A stretch of DNA of 49,418 nucleotides from Pseudobdellovibrio sp. (GCA_020696855.1 JAJFMT010000012.1:1-49418), one strand, 5' to 3'; counted from the stretch's first letter, positions 34,080-43,586 are shown. Notes: generated by a model not told the origin, from the sequence alone. Program-made: numbers and translations.

Positions 34080-35678
34080 TTGCTTTGCTCAGCTTGTGGA
34101 AACATTAATTTAAATTCGCCGGTTGAACCGCCGCCGCAGCTGTTTGAATACAGTTCGCTTTCGACTTTTTGCACTTTACCGCCGAAAGAACTCGGATATA
34201 ACACGAAAATAATGTTTGTCGTCGATCAGTCAGGTTCTAACGGCACAACAGATCCTTCGAAATCACGCCGTCTTGATGCCATTACAAACTTCTTTAATAA
34301 AAACTCAGCAAATGCCTCTATTGAATGGGGCCTAATCAGCTTTCAAGGGAGCGGCGCCACTTCTCTTACGCCAGGTTTTGTTCCGGCAGCAGAGTTTATG
34401 GCCGCCATCGGCCAGCTTGAATCAATGTCTGATTCGGGAGGCACGCCCTACAAGGCTGCGATTTTTGAAACGACAAACAATGTTTCAGAAGCCATCAAAG
34501 AAGAAACTGAAAGCACTGAATCCACTTATCAGGTTATTTTTCTATCAGATGGGGTGCCGACTGACTACGGCTCACCGATTTTAGACAGTGAGATCACGGC
34601 CGACATCGAAAGACTGACTCAACTGGCAGACGGGCGTCTTTATTTTTCAACCGTCTACTACAATGTCGCCGGCAGCGCTAACCTCAGCGCCTCACAAAGG
34701 CTCGAAGCTATGGCTGTTACCGGCCGCGGTGGGTTCTTGGATGCATCCAGTGGCGGAGAAATCTTTATTGATAAACTGGCTGTAAATAAAATAACAAAAG
34801 AGCCTTATATCATGAAAGATTTCTTCGTTTATAATATGAACTCGGCACTTTGTGACTCAGGTTTTTTGGGGCCCGATTCAGACGCTGATGGCTTATGCGA
34901 TGTTGATGAAGATTTCTATAACACAAAATACGGTAGCGCTATTACAGAGGATCCGGAACTCAACGGTCAATTCTTCAACAAGCAAAACCGTAATAGCTTC
35001 AGCCCTTTTTTTTCCGACTACTTTATTTTACGCAAGCTTCATCAAGAAGCTTTGCCTACTTGTACGCAAGAAGAAGCCGAAAGCGACCACGATCATGATC
35101 TCTTAAACGGCTGTGAAGAAAAATTTTTAGTTAACCGCAGTCCGACAGGCCCTACTCTTACATGGACAAATCAAATGCTTGAATCCCCGAACTACGCTTC
35201 AGATACAAACTTCGATTCGGACGGCGACGGCATTATCGACACCCTTGAATTCTTCTTTTTCAGAGAGAAAGGCGCTGCCATGGATTATGAAAATACTGAA
35301 AAACTGATTTCAGGAATTTCCGGATATGATTTATTTAAAGATCATCAAAGCCGCATTTATCCGGGAAGCACTGACCCCTATAAAATTAAAGTTCAGCAGA
35401 TTGAACGAAACGACAGAGGAGAAAATTGCTACACCTATCAACAGGAAATATTACCGATGTACGAAGTAAAATCTTTAGACGCAGGCAATACTCCAGATCT
35501 GGCTCATCCCGCGGATGAGAATGTCATTTTGGTTTACTACATTATGGCGCCGGAAAATAATCCGAACGGAAAAGGTGTTCTCAGGTACTCTTACCAGAAA
35601 ATCAAATCAGCTCATCCTCAGAGCCATACCAGTATCAATTTTGCGGATTATTTATTCGGAGAAGTGGCAGCAAAGTAG
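34080..35678 (+). CDS. VWA-domain surface lipoprotein with calcium-binding repeats
   Basis: From the TTG at 34080 the product has 532 aa. A von Willebrand factor A domain spans about 40-235, with the metal site DQSGS (49-53) and LSDGVPTDYG. The second half has calcium-binding repeats of thrombospondin-3 type: DSDADGLCD from residue 266 and DSDGDGIID from 379, plus DHDHDLLNGC. Such proteins bind ligands on the cell surface. The frame stays open upstream and encodes a clear lipoprotein signal (TKSLAIVSTALLCSAC) that lacks any ATG, GTG or TTG before residue 1; ATC at 34047, five bases after GGGGG, is the only sensible site. Either an AUC start is used or the true start codon has mutated, in which case the gene may be poorly expressed. 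Confidence 0.8.
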   Translation: MLCSACGNINLNSPVEPPPQLFEYSSLSTFCTLPPKELGYNTKIMFVVDQSGSNGTTDPSKSRRLDAITNFFNKNSANASIEWGLISFQGSGATSLTPGFVPAAEFMAAIGQLESMSDSGGTPYKAAIFETTNNVSEAIKEETESTESTYQVIFLSDGVPTDYGSPILDSEITADIERLTQLADGRLYFSTVYYNVAGSANLSASQRLEAMAVTGRGGFLDASSGGEIFIDKLAVNKITKEPYIMKDFFVYNMNSALCDSGFLGPDSDADGLCDVDEDFYNTKYGSAITEDPELNGQFFNKQNRNSFSPFFSDYFILRKLHQEALPTCTQEEAESDHDHDLLNGCEEKFLVNRSPTGPTLTWTNQMLESPNYASDTNFDSDGDGIIDTLEFFFFREKGAAMDYENTEKLISGISGYDLFKDHQSRIYPGSTDPYKIKVQQIERNDRGENCYTYQQEILPMYEVKSLDAGNTPDLAHPADENVILVYYIMAPENNPNGKGVLRYSYQKIKSAHPQSHTSINFADYLFGEVAAK

Positions 35679-35705
35679 TCGTGAAATTTGAATTTAAAAA
35701 TTGAA

Positions 35706-36215
35706 TTAGTTCGTCTCTCTCAGACGGCTGTTTTCAGATTCAAGAACTTTAATGAGCGTTCTTAAATCAATAACCTCTTCTTTAAGGTTCATGATTTGTT
35801 CTTCTTTTTCATGAAGAACCTGAGTGTAGGCCTTTTTCAGATCGATCAACAACTTGTTGGCTGCTGTCAGAACCGACTCGCCCTTCTCAGTAGACATTTG
35901 AAGAACAGCTAACTCACTAGCTGTTCTTGCAGTGGTATCACCTGCGGCCGCATGAGCTGTTACAGAAACGTCGTTTCTGCCAGAAACAAAAGCTTCGCTA
36001 CCGTTAGAAACAAAAGCTTCGCTTTTAGGGGAGGGGCGATGAGCTTCTGCTTCAACCTTTTGCGTTTGAGGTGCTTCATCCAAGATGAAGTACTTCCCGT
36101 CATCAAACCGAAAATTAATGTCATCGGCTTTAATACGGCGTCGTAAAGTAGAAATGCTCACATGATGCTTCATTGAGTATTCAGCTAGTGGTAACCAACT
36201 ATTAGTAGTGGTCAT
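35706..36215 (-). CDS. Small HTH DNA-binding protein with C-terminal coiled coil
   Basis: A 169-aa protein. Residues 8-45 form a MerR/excisionase-like helix-turn-helix and wing (LAEYSMKHHVSISTLRRRI, then FRFDDGKYFILDE). A disordered middle has the repeat SEAFVSNG / SEAFVSGR, encoded by an 18-base direct repeat (35982-35999 and 36006-36023). Residues 110-168 are a coiled coil (LLIDLKKAYTQVLHEKEEQI) with heptads, so it should oligomerise. The start ATG follows GAGGAGAG. Its promoter (TTGACA at 36260-36265, TACGCT at 36238-36243, both read on the minus strand) is bracketed by CTATTCA sites, which suggests autoregulation. It diverges from the patatin-like gene. Confidence 0.75.
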   Translation of the reverse strand: MTTTNSWLPLAEYSMKHHVSISTLRRRIKADDINFRFDDGKYFILDEAPQTQKVEAEAHRPSPKSEAFVSNGSEAFVSGRNDVSVTAHAAAGDTTARTASELAVLQMSTEKGESVLTAANKLLIDLKKAYTQVLHEKEEQIMNLKEEVIDLRTLIKVLESENSRLRETN

Positions 36216-36228
36216 GCATTCTCTCCTC

Positions 36229-36343
36229 GACTATTCAAGCGTAACACACAACAAAGGTCTGTCAACACTCATAAATAAGCCTGGCTTTGGTCCTGAATAG
36301 TCACGATTTTTTTTAATTGGATAGCCCCTATTCAGTTTATCTT
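36229..36343. promoter_or_regulatory. Divergent promoter region with three CTATTCA sites
   Basis: GACTATTCA (36229-36237) and TGAATAGTC (36294-36302) are perfect reverse complements; a third site, CTATTCA, is at 36328-36334. On the minus strand TTGACA (36265-36260), a 16-base spacer and TACGCT (36243-36238) form a promoter for the HTH gene; the first site covers its start region and the second lies upstream of its -35. On the plus strand TTGGAT (36317-36322) and TATCTT (36338-36343) could serve the patatin-like gene, with the third site between them (15-base spacer, short). Confidence 0.5.
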
Positions 36344-36375
36344 GGTCTAGTTTCGTGTTTTACTAACCCGACCTC

Positions 36376-37593
36376 ATGAATATTCAGGGCAAAAAAAAGA
36401 TAGCATTAGTACTTGGTGGAGGCGGCATAAAAGCGGCGGCCTACCATATCGGGGTTTGCCTAGCCCTAAAAGAAAAAGGCTTTGTCTTTGCCGGCGGTTC
36501 TAAAGAATGGGTTCAGCAAAAGTATCCGCACAAAAAAGAGGCATCAGATTTAAATCAAAAACCCACTATCAGACTTTATGTAGGTTCAAGCGCCGGTGCC
36601 TTTATCGCTTCGGTTTTAGCTTCAGGCAAGTCGTTAGAGTCTTTGATCACAGCTTTTCAGGTAGGATTTGGTTCATCACCTTTTTACCAAGTTCCCAAAG
36701 AAGAACGGATTAAGCAACTTGGATACCGCCATCTCTTTCATCTCAATTCAAAGCGAATCCTCAGCTGGATGCCGGAAAGTTTACTTCAAAGATCGGTTTT
36801 AACCGGCGGCTTAGAAGTTTTCCTTAAGCGTGGCTTTAAATTGAACGGTATTTTTAATACCAATGGGATTGAACGTTATCTCCGAAAATACGTATTAGAT
36901 GAAAACGAATTCTCACGCCTGGGTGTGGAGCTGTACGTAACTGCTACCCAGCTGAACCATTCAAGAAAAACGATTTTTGGTCCGTATTTAGAAAGCACTA
37001 AAAACGCCACGACCAAATATATCGGTTACACGCACATTTCAGAAGCGGTGGCAGCTTCAACAGCGCTTCCACCGATGTTTGCACCGTATCCGATCACAAA
37101 ACCTGACGGTAAGATTATTTATCATTACGACGGCGAGATTCGCGACACGCTCAGTACGCATGTAGCGGCCGACCACGGCGCAGATCTGATCATTGCTTCT
37201 TATTCGACCCAGCCTTATCACTTCAACCCTGAAGTGGGTTCGCTTCACACCTTCGGAATGCCTGCTATTATCAATCAGGCCCTGTATCAGGTGCTCGAGC
37301 AAAAAGTTACAAAGCACATTCAGTTCCAGGGTCAGAAGAAAGATACATACAACGCTCTTAAAAAAGCGTGCGCAGAATTAAATCTTCCTAAAGAACAAAG
37401 TGATAAAATTCTTAATCTGGTAAAAGAGAAACTCGCTTATAATCCTGAAACAGACTACATCTACATAGCGCCACGCCACCAGAATTATGAAATGTTCTTT
37501 GCAGATCACTTTTCATTAAATCCACAGAGCTTAGAAAAAATTCTTAGAATCGGTTTTAAATCCGGATTACAGGTTTTAAGAGAATATATTTAG
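36376..37593 (+). CDS. Patatin-like phospholipase
   Basis: A 405-aa lipid acyl hydrolase of the patatin family. It has the oxyanion loop GGGGIK (14-19), the nucleophile elbow GSSAG with Ser72, and the dyad Asp252 in DGE (DG[GA] in most members). LPPMFAPYPI (231-240) precedes the Asp, as in other patatins. There is no signal peptide; bacterial patatins often act on membranes after secretion by other means, and in predatory bacteria they could attack prey lipids, though that is speculation. The ATG at 36376 lacks a visible ribosome binding site. The leader contains CTATTCA sites that may bind the divergent HTH protein. Confidence 0.9.
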   Translation: MNIQGKKKIALVLGGGGIKAAAYHIGVCLALKEKGFVFAGGSKEWVQQKYPHKKEASDLNQKPTIRLYVGSSAGAFIASVLASGKSLESLITAFQVGFGSSPFYQVPKEERIKQLGYRHLFHLNSKRILSWMPESLLQRSVLTGGLEVFLKRGFKLNGIFNTNGIERYLRKYVLDENEFSRLGVELYVTATQLNHSRKTIFGPYLESTKNATTKYIGYTHISEAVAASTALPPMFAPYPITKPDGKIIYHYDGEIRDTLSTHVAADHGADLIIASYSTQPYHFNPEVGSLHTFGMPAIINQALYQVLEQKVTKHIQFQGQKKDTYNALKKACAELNLPKEQSDKILNLVKEKLAYNPETDYIYIAPRHQNYEMFFADHFSLNPQSLEKILRIGFKSGLQVLREYI

Positions 37594-37802
37594 GTATGAA
37601 TTTCAGATAAAAAGAATGGTCTGCCGACATCATTCCGTTAATGTCGCAGCCAACGTACCACTTTGTTGTAACAACTTCCGTGTTTTCGTCTCAACTACTC
37701 TTACAATACTTTTCGGCAACTCAATTTTTTTCTTAAGTCTTTTTTCTGAATTTTAAAAATTTCTTAAGGCAAATGAGATCTGCGTGTTTGTTTACTATAA
37801 AA

Positions 37803-38612
37803 TTATTGGCAGTATTTTAAAGGATTGTGAAATTCTTTTGCTACAAAACTTTTTGTCATTTGAAAGCTGCCGTTTTTCTTTACCAAAATGTGGCCATGAA
37901 GCTTGCGCCCCTCTGAGTCAGCAGACCAGGCTACACGAGCAAATGTTTCGTCATTAAGTTTAAGTAGAGCGTAGCCCGTATCATCAGACTTAACTTCACC
38001 ATTTAATGTTTTTTTAAAATTCAATTTAAGCTTCGGTGAAACCAGACAGGTCATATCTTTTTCCAGAGGATTATTTTCCAGATCCGACACCGGCGCGAAG
38101 CGAATCTCCAAATCATTTGCTTCATCTCTGAATTTTCCGAGCATCATCATCGTATTTTGATCATTGTCGTTGAGACGCTTTAACGAAACTATCTCCTCAG
38201 CAGGATTTAACTCTTGTTTTCGTTCCAAAGTTTCTTCAGCGATTTTTTGATCACGTTCCTGCGGTTCAAAATAGACGTTATCTCCCGGATCTTTCGGCAT
38301 GACATGAGTTACAATTTTCCCGTCCGGTTTTTTTGTCTTTTTTACGAAGTGATATGGCTCGTTCGGATCTTCCGTATATCCTTGAGCAAACAGTTTATCC
38401 TGATACTTCTTTTTTTCATCGCTGGTAAGCTTTGAAGGTGGTTCAGCAGTGGGTTTTCCACCGATTAAAGAATTTTCATCGCCGCCACCCGGGTTTACAA
38501 CAGTTTCGCCTTTATCCGACTGCGGAGCTTCTGATTGACTCTTCTTATACAAAAAAAAGCCGCCGGCAATAATGACGGCGGCAGCAATTGATCCAACTAA
38601 ATTACGATTCAA
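37803..38612 (-). CDS. Membrane-anchored protein of unknown function linked to nuo genes
   Basis: I do not recognise this 269-aa protein. It has one N-terminal membrane segment (LVGSIAAAVIIAGGFFLY) and then an acidic, Lys/Pro-rich exterior part: a disordered stretch (20-70), YTEDPNEPYHFVKKTKKPDG, an ERDQKIAEETLERKQELNPA helix, and a beta-rich C-terminal domain that contains two cysteines (about 185 and 268). The start is TTG, three bases after the nuoN stop and preceded by GGGGT in the end of nuoN, so it is co-translated with the complex I operon. The 209 bases between its stop and the patatin gene are AT-rich with no clear feature. It could be an accessory or assembly factor, but only position suggests it. 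Confidence 0.7.
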   Translation of the reverse strand: MNRNLVGSIAAAVIIAGGFFLYKKSQSEAPQSDKGETVVNPGGGDENSLIGGKPTAEPPSKLTSDEKKKYQDKLFAQGYTEDPNEPYHFVKKTKKPDGKIVTHVMPKDPGDNVYFEPQERDQKIAEETLERKQELNPAEEIVSLKRLNDNDQNTMMMLGKFRDEANDLEIRFAPVSDLENNPLEKDMTCLVSPKLKLNFKKTLNGEVKSDDTGYALLKLNDETFARVAWSADSEGRKLHGHILVKKNGSFQMTKSFVAKEFHNPLKYCQ

Positions 38613-38615
38613 GTT

Positions 38616-40091
38616 TTACCCCAGGCTTCTTTCGACCATGTTAAAGATCGGGCCGGAAACAACACCAAGTACAATAATTAAAACAGCAAGTACAACCACA
38701 ACAAAAGTTGTACCGTAGTTCTCTTTGGAAGATGTGCAGCTTCCTTCCTTCATGTACATGACCACAATAGGGCGCAGGTAGAAGTAAACGCTCAGAACTG
38801 AATTGATGATCCCCCATAGGGCCATCCACAAAAGACCTTCGTTAATTGCGGCACTGAACAAATAAAGCTTACCGAAGAAACCCATCACAGGTGGCAATCC
38901 CGCAAGCGAAAACAAGAAAACCGAAAAGCATAGCGCCAGCATAGGATGAGATTTAGCAAGTCCTGCCAGTTCATCCGTTTGTACGAAGTGGTTTTCATTA
39001 CGCTCAATTAAGCTTAGAACGGCGAATGCACCTAATGTCATAAGCGAGTAAGCCATCAAGTAGTAAATCACACTGGCTGCCGGGTATGCTGAGCCTTCAC
39101 TGATACCGACTGCGATAACACCCATTAAAACATATCCGGAATGAGCTACAGATGAATAAGCTAAAGTACGCTTCAAATTATTCTGCACAAGAGCCGCAAC
39201 GTTTCCGACTGTCATCGTGATAACCGCAAGCCATTGCAATAAGTTCAAAAGGTTGTCTGATCCGCCGATGCCCTTTGAAGCCAGGATTCTCAGGAACGCG
39301 GCAAACGATGCTGTTTTAACCGCCGTTGCCATGAAGGCTGTTACAGGGGTCGGAGAACCCTGATAAACATCAGGAGTCCACGCATGAAACGGAGCAATCG
39401 AAACCTTAAAACAGAATCCGATAATCACTAATGCAAAACCAAAGATAAATAAATTACTGTGGCCCTGAATCAACGGCTGAGCTGTTTCCATCAAATCAAC
39501 TGTGCTGATAGACCCCGTTGTTCCATAAATGAAAGAAACCCCGTAAAGGAATACAGCTGAAGCCATAGAACCAAGTACAAAGTATTTAATCGCTGCTTCT
39601 TTTGAAATTTTTTGCTCATGTGACATCGCAATCATTAAGTAAAGCGATAATGACATCAGCTCTAAACCGATAAAAACCCCGATCAAATTAATTGAGGCAA
39701 TTAGAATCAGCGCACCTAGAAGTGAACTCATTGTTAAGAACATCAATTCAGAAAATTGCGGTCCTCTTGTCGACGGATTTTCATACATCAAAACAACTGA
39801 GGCTCCGGTAATTACTACTGCAATCAGGCTTGACCATGTTGTAAGGCCGTCAAAGATCAGCTGGCCACCGAAAGCCGTAGGCGATCCGCCTTGACCTTCA
39901 CTTCCGAACACAACAATCAAGGTTGCTGTTACCAATAAACCGATCAGCACTTCAATGACTGTTGCTAAATGAACCTGTTCAACGTTGCCGCGCAAAATTT
40001 TAATGGTCAGCGGCACCAAGCTGAACAAAAACAAAACGATCATCGGCGAGGTTAATAAAATGTCTTCTAATCCGAAATTTGCTGTATTCAT
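38616..40091 (-). CDS. nuoN: NADH-quinone oxidoreductase subunit N
   Basis: Proton-pumping antiporter-like subunit of complex I (ND2/NuoN), 491 aa and about 14 membrane segments. Recognisable parts are LIGVFIGLELMSLSLYLMIA with the conserved Glu, AAIKYFVLGSMASAVFLYG, SIAPFHAWTPDVYQGSPTPVT and RTLAYSSVAHSGYVLMG. It is the last nuo gene of the operon; the start ATG follows GGGAG at the end of nuoM, with one base between the stop and ATG. Confidence 0.95.
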   Translation of the reverse strand: MNTANFGLEDILLTSPMIVLFLFSLVPLTIKILRGNVEQVHLATVIEVLIGLLVTATLIVVFGSEGQGGSPTAFGGQLIFDGLTTWSSLIAVVITGASVVLMYENPSTRGPQFSELMFLTMSSLLGALILIASINLIGVFIGLELMSLSLYLMIAMSHEQKISKEAAIKYFVLGSMASAVFLYGVSFIYGTTGSISTVDLMETAQPLIQGHSNLFIFGFALVIIGFCFKVSIAPFHAWTPDVYQGSPTPVTAFMATAVKTASFAAFLRILASKGIGGSDNLLNLLQWLAVITMTVGNVAALVQNNLKRTLAYSSVAHSGYVLMGVIAVGISEGSAYPAASVIYYLMAYSLMTLGAFAVLSLIERNENHFVQTDELAGLAKSHPMLALCFSVFLFSLAGLPPVMGFFGKLYLFSAAINEGLLWMALWGIINSVLSVYFYLRPIVVMYMKEGSCTSSKENYGTTFVVVVLAVLIIVLGVVSGPIFNMVERSLG

Positions 40092-40092
40092 T

Positions 40093-41628
40093 TTATCTTT
40101 CTCCCGCGCCTAACAGCATATACTGATTCTTATTTTGAATAAGATAATCAACGCTGGTTTTTGAGTAGTTCATGAATTGATTTGGAAACAGACCCATCCA
40201 GAAGATTAAAACAACCAGCGGAACTAAAACTAAAACTTCCCGCGGACTTAAATCATATAAAGCGTGGTGTGAGTCTTTTTCTGCAGCCAAAACGATTTCA
40301 CCTTTTGGTCCGAAGAAAACGCGCTTAACCATCCAAAGCATGTACGCGGCCCCCAGCACAACACCCGTTACAGAAAACACCGCGACCCAAGGTGAATACT
40401 GATAGCTGCCAAGTAAAATCAAAAACTCGCCGATAAAACCGTTTGTCATCGGCACTGCTATTGATGACATCGTCACAATAATAAATGCGATAGTGAAAAA
40501 CGGTAATGCGCTTGCAAGGCCGCCGTATTTAGCGATTTCACGTGAATGTGTTCTTTCGTAAATCATACCTATTAACAAGAACAGCGCACCGGTAGAAATA
40601 CCGTGATTAAGCATTTGGTATAAACCGCCGTTCAAACCGTAAGAGTTCATTGTGAATAGACCGATAATGATATAACCCATGTGAGACACAGAAGAGTAAG
40701 CAATCAGCTTCTTCACATCCGGCTGAATCATGGCGACAAGGGCACCGTAAATAATTCCTACAACACCTGCGCCGATAAACAACCAGCTGAAGTGCTCGGC
40801 CGCTTCAGGAAACAATGGAATCACCCAGCGGATAAAACCGTAAGTACCCATTTTCAGCATTACACCGGCAAGAATCACAGAACCGGGAGTCGGCGCTTCT
40901 ACGTGGGCATCAGGCAACCATGTATGCAGCGGAAACATCGGAACTTTGATTGCAAACGCCAAAGCAAATGCAAAAAATAAAAGAGTTTGCGGAGTAAAGA
41001 AATCACCAGCAATAAACGGAATCTGCAATTTGTAAAAATCCAGTATGCTGGCGCTGATGGAGCCGCCGGTTACTTCAGGTGTTAAACGCATCATAAAAAT
41101 AATCGCTAACAACATCAGTACCGAACCGCTCATTGTATAAATGAAGAACTTAACAGTAGCGTAGATTCTTCTGGCGCCGCCCCAGATACCGACCATGAAG
41201 TACATCGGAATCAGTGAAAGTTCCCAGAATGTATAAAATAGAATTGCATCCATCGCGAGGAAGGATCCCAGCATCGCCGTTTGCAAAACAAACAATGAAG
41301 CATGAAAGCCTTTAATTCTTTCATCAATCGACTTCCATGAAGCTAAAATGATAACCGGGGTTAAGAATGTGGTTAGCATCACAAGCATCATTGAAATTCC
41401 GTCAATTCCAAGGAAGTAAGAAATTCCGAAGCGCTCTACCCACATGTGCTTTTCAACAAGTTGAAGCGCAGGAGATGTTTTGTCGAATTGAAGCAAAACA
41501 ACCAGAGATACCGCGAATTCGATGATAGAGCCGGCCAATGCCAAGTAACGTAAAGTCGTTTTTTGCGGCCAGGCTGTTACAGCAAGAGCTAATACAATGG
41601 GTAGAAAAATTAACAACGATAACAACAT
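40093..41628 (-). CDS. nuoM: NADH-quinone oxidoreductase subunit M
   Basis: Antiporter-like complex I subunit ND4/NuoM, 511 aa. Key parts are AMDAILFYTFWELSLIPMYF with the conserved Glu, VPMFPLHTWLPDAHVEAPTPGS, and DVKKLIAYSSVSHMGYI with the central Lys. The ribosome binding site GAGG lies in the last codons of nuoL. It is spaced three bases from nuoL and one base from nuoN. Confidence 0.96.
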   Translation of the reverse strand: MLLSLLIFLPIVLALAVTAWPQKTTLRYLALAGSIIEFAVSLVVLLQFDKTSPALQLVEKHMWVERFGISYFLGIDGISMMLVMLTTFLTPVIILASWKSIDERIKGFHASLFVLQTAMLGSFLAMDAILFYTFWELSLIPMYFMVGIWGGARRIYATVKFFIYTMSGSVLMLLAIIFMMRLTPEVTGGSISASILDFYKLQIPFIAGDFFTPQTLLFFAFALAFAIKVPMFPLHTWLPDAHVEAPTPGSVILAGVMLKMGTYGFIRWVIPLFPEAAEHFSWLFIGAGVVGIIYGALVAMIQPDVKKLIAYSSVSHMGYIIIGLFTMNSYGLNGGLYQMLNHGISTGALFLLIGMIYERTHSREIAKYGGLASALPFFTIAFIIVTMSSIAVPMTNGFIGEFLILLGSYQYSPWVAVFSVTGVVLGAAYMLWMVKRVFFGPKGEIVLAAEKDSHHALYDLSPREVLVLVPLVVLIFWMGLFPNQFMNYSKTSVDYLIQNKNQYMLLGAGER

Positions 41629-41631
41629 ATA

Positions 41632-43581
41632 TTACCTCATCAACACCAGTGAAAGGGTTATAGCGGCACCGGCGATTACATATAAAGCGTACTGCTGCAT
41701 ATTTCCGTTTTGTAACGAACGAACAAAAGATCCGCCGCCGCGAACCAGGTCAGTCGTTTTATAAGTGGCCTTATCGATGACGTTCACGTCAACATAGTAC
41801 CAAAGATTACGGCTTCCTTTAATTAACGGATTAATCAAAGAAGCAAAGTAAAATTCATCAACGAAGTATTTATTGTAAACAGCCTTGTAAACCGGACCGA
41901 AAGCATCAGAAACTTTTTTCGGTGCATCGGTGTTTTTCAGATACATCAAACATGCTGTTAACACAGAAATGCCGGCGATTGAAACCGACGCTCCCATTAA
42001 CAGCCACTCTTCAACCGCAGAATGTGCCGCGTGTTCGCCTGCAGCAGCCACTTCAGGCATTTTTGCAATCAATGGCGACAGCCAGTGTTCCCAGTAATTC
42101 GGAATGTGGCCAAGGCTTTCACCGATAACATGCGGAATACCGATCCAGCCGCCAATTACAGATAATACCGCCAGCACGATCAAAGGAATTGTCATTAAGC
42201 TTCCGCTTTCGTGAGGGTGAACGTGTTTATCAACACGTGAAGTTCCCCAGAAAGTTAAAGCCATTAAACGAGTCATGTAAAACGCAGTTAAACCGGCGCC
42301 GATCGCTCCTGCAACCCACAACAAAACGTGGCCGCGTGGAGACGAATACGCCTGCCATAAAATTTCGTCTTTAGAAAAGAAGCCTGAGAATGGCGGTGTC
42401 CCGATAATCGCAAGCCATCCCATTACAAATGTGATGTGAGTGATCGGCATGTATTTTTTAAGACCGCCCATTTTTCTGATGTCTTGTTCTTCGTGCATTC
42501 CGTGAATCACAGAACCTGAACCCAGGAACATCAATGCTTTAAAGAACGCATGAGTCATTAAGTGAAACATTCCCGCGCCGAAAGCACCAACACCCACAGC
42601 TAAGAACATGTAACCCAGCTGTGAAACTGTCGAGTAAGCGAGAACTTTTTTAATATCGTATTGAGTAAGGCCGATTGTTGCCGCCATTACCGCAGTTGCA
42701 GCGCCGATAACCGCGATAACCATCATTGTATTCGGAGCCATAACAAATAACGGGTTTAAACGCACGATCATGTAAACACCGGCAGTCACCATTGTCGCCG
42801 CGTGGATCAGGGCAGAAACAGGCGTCGGGCCCGCCATCGCATCCGGAAGCCACACGTAAAGTGGAATCTGTGCCGATTTACCGGTAGCACCGATGAACAG
42901 CATTAAAGTTCCAAGAGTTACAGCACCTAACCAGCTGGCTTCCATTGTTGTCGGAGCCAGTGCATTTAATTCATGAATATTTAAAGTGCCGAAAGTGAAG
43001 AACAGAATAAACATACCGATAATGAAAGCGGCATCACCGATACGGTTTGTAATAAACGCTTTCATACCCGCAGCTGCTTTGGCAGCATCGTTGAACCAGA
43101 AACCGATTAACAAGTAACTGCAAAGTCCAACGCCTTCCCAGCCTACGAACATAGTTAAAAGTGAATCACCTAACACTAATAACAACATGTTAAAGACGAA
43201 CAAATTTAAATACGCGAAGTATTTAGTTACGCCTTTATCGTGGTGCATGTAACCGATTGAAAATAAGTGAATCAAAGAACCTACGCCCGTGATAATCAAA
43301 ATCATTATAGAGCTGATCTGATCAACAACGAAGCCTGCGTTGATTGAAAACTTATCTACAGAGAACCATTCGTAAAATCCGACAGCGATTGTTCTTTGGT
43401 TTTCAGGAGCGTTTACTAAATCTAAAAACAAAAGCACAGAGCAGATAAACGAAATAAACACGGCGGTCGTCGCAATGGCACCGGCAGCAATGTAGTTCGT
43501 ATGTTTGAAGCGGACCCCGTTTAAAAGGAATCCGATCAGGGGACTTAAAATTAATACTGCAACTAACAACTGATGACTCAT
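41632..43581 (-). CDS. nuoL: NADH-quinone oxidoreductase subunit L
   Basis: Largest antiporter-like complex I subunit ND5/NuoL, 649 aa, with about 16 membrane segments. It has LLTMFVGWEGVGLCSYLLIG, GKSAQIPLYVWLPDAMAGPT, DIKKVLAYSTVSQLGYMFLA and SGFFSKDEILW. A His-containing loop (EHAAHSAVEEW) and a C-terminal lateral-helix region (about 560-649) are present, as in full-length NuoL. The start ATG follows AAGGGG, five bases after nuoK ends. Confidence 0.96.
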   Translation of the reverse strand: MSHQLLVAVLILSPLIGFLLNGVRFKHTNYIAAGAIATTAVFISFICSVLLFLDLVNAPENQRTIAVGFYEWFSVDKFSINAGFVVDQISSIMILIITGVGSLIHLFSIGYMHHDKGVTKYFAYLNLFVFNMLLLVLGDSLLTMFVGWEGVGLCSYLLIGFWFNDAAKAAAGMKAFITNRIGDAAFIIGMFILFFTFGTLNIHELNALAPTTMEASWLGAVTLGTLMLFIGATGKSAQIPLYVWLPDAMAGPTPVSALIHAATMVTAGVYMIVRLNPLFVMAPNTMMVIAVIGAATAVMAATIGLTQYDIKKVLAYSTVSQLGYMFLAVGVGAFGAGMFHLMTHAFFKALMFLGSGSVIHGMHEEQDIRKMGGLKKYMPITHITFVMGWLAIIGTPPFSGFFSKDEILWQAYSSPRGHVLLWVAGAIGAGLTAFYMTRLMALTFWGTSRVDKHVHPHESGSLMTIPLIVLAVLSVIGGWIGIPHVIGESLGHIPNYWEHWLSPLIAKMPEVAAAGEHAAHSAVEEWLLMGASVSIAGISVLTACLMYLKNTDAPKKVSDAFGPVYKAVYNKYFVDEFYFASLINPLIKGSRNLWYYVDVNVIDKATYKTTDLVRGGGSFVRSLQNGNMQQYALYVIAGAAITLSLVLMR

Positions 43582-43586
43582 CTCTG

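Noticed and set aside
38616..43581. NuoL/M/N-like genes as an Mrp sodium/proton antiporter or a hydrogenase membrane module
   Set aside because: NuoH, A, J and K of complex I type are in the same operon and NuoL has the lateral-helix C-terminus; no mrp or hydrogenase subunit is present.
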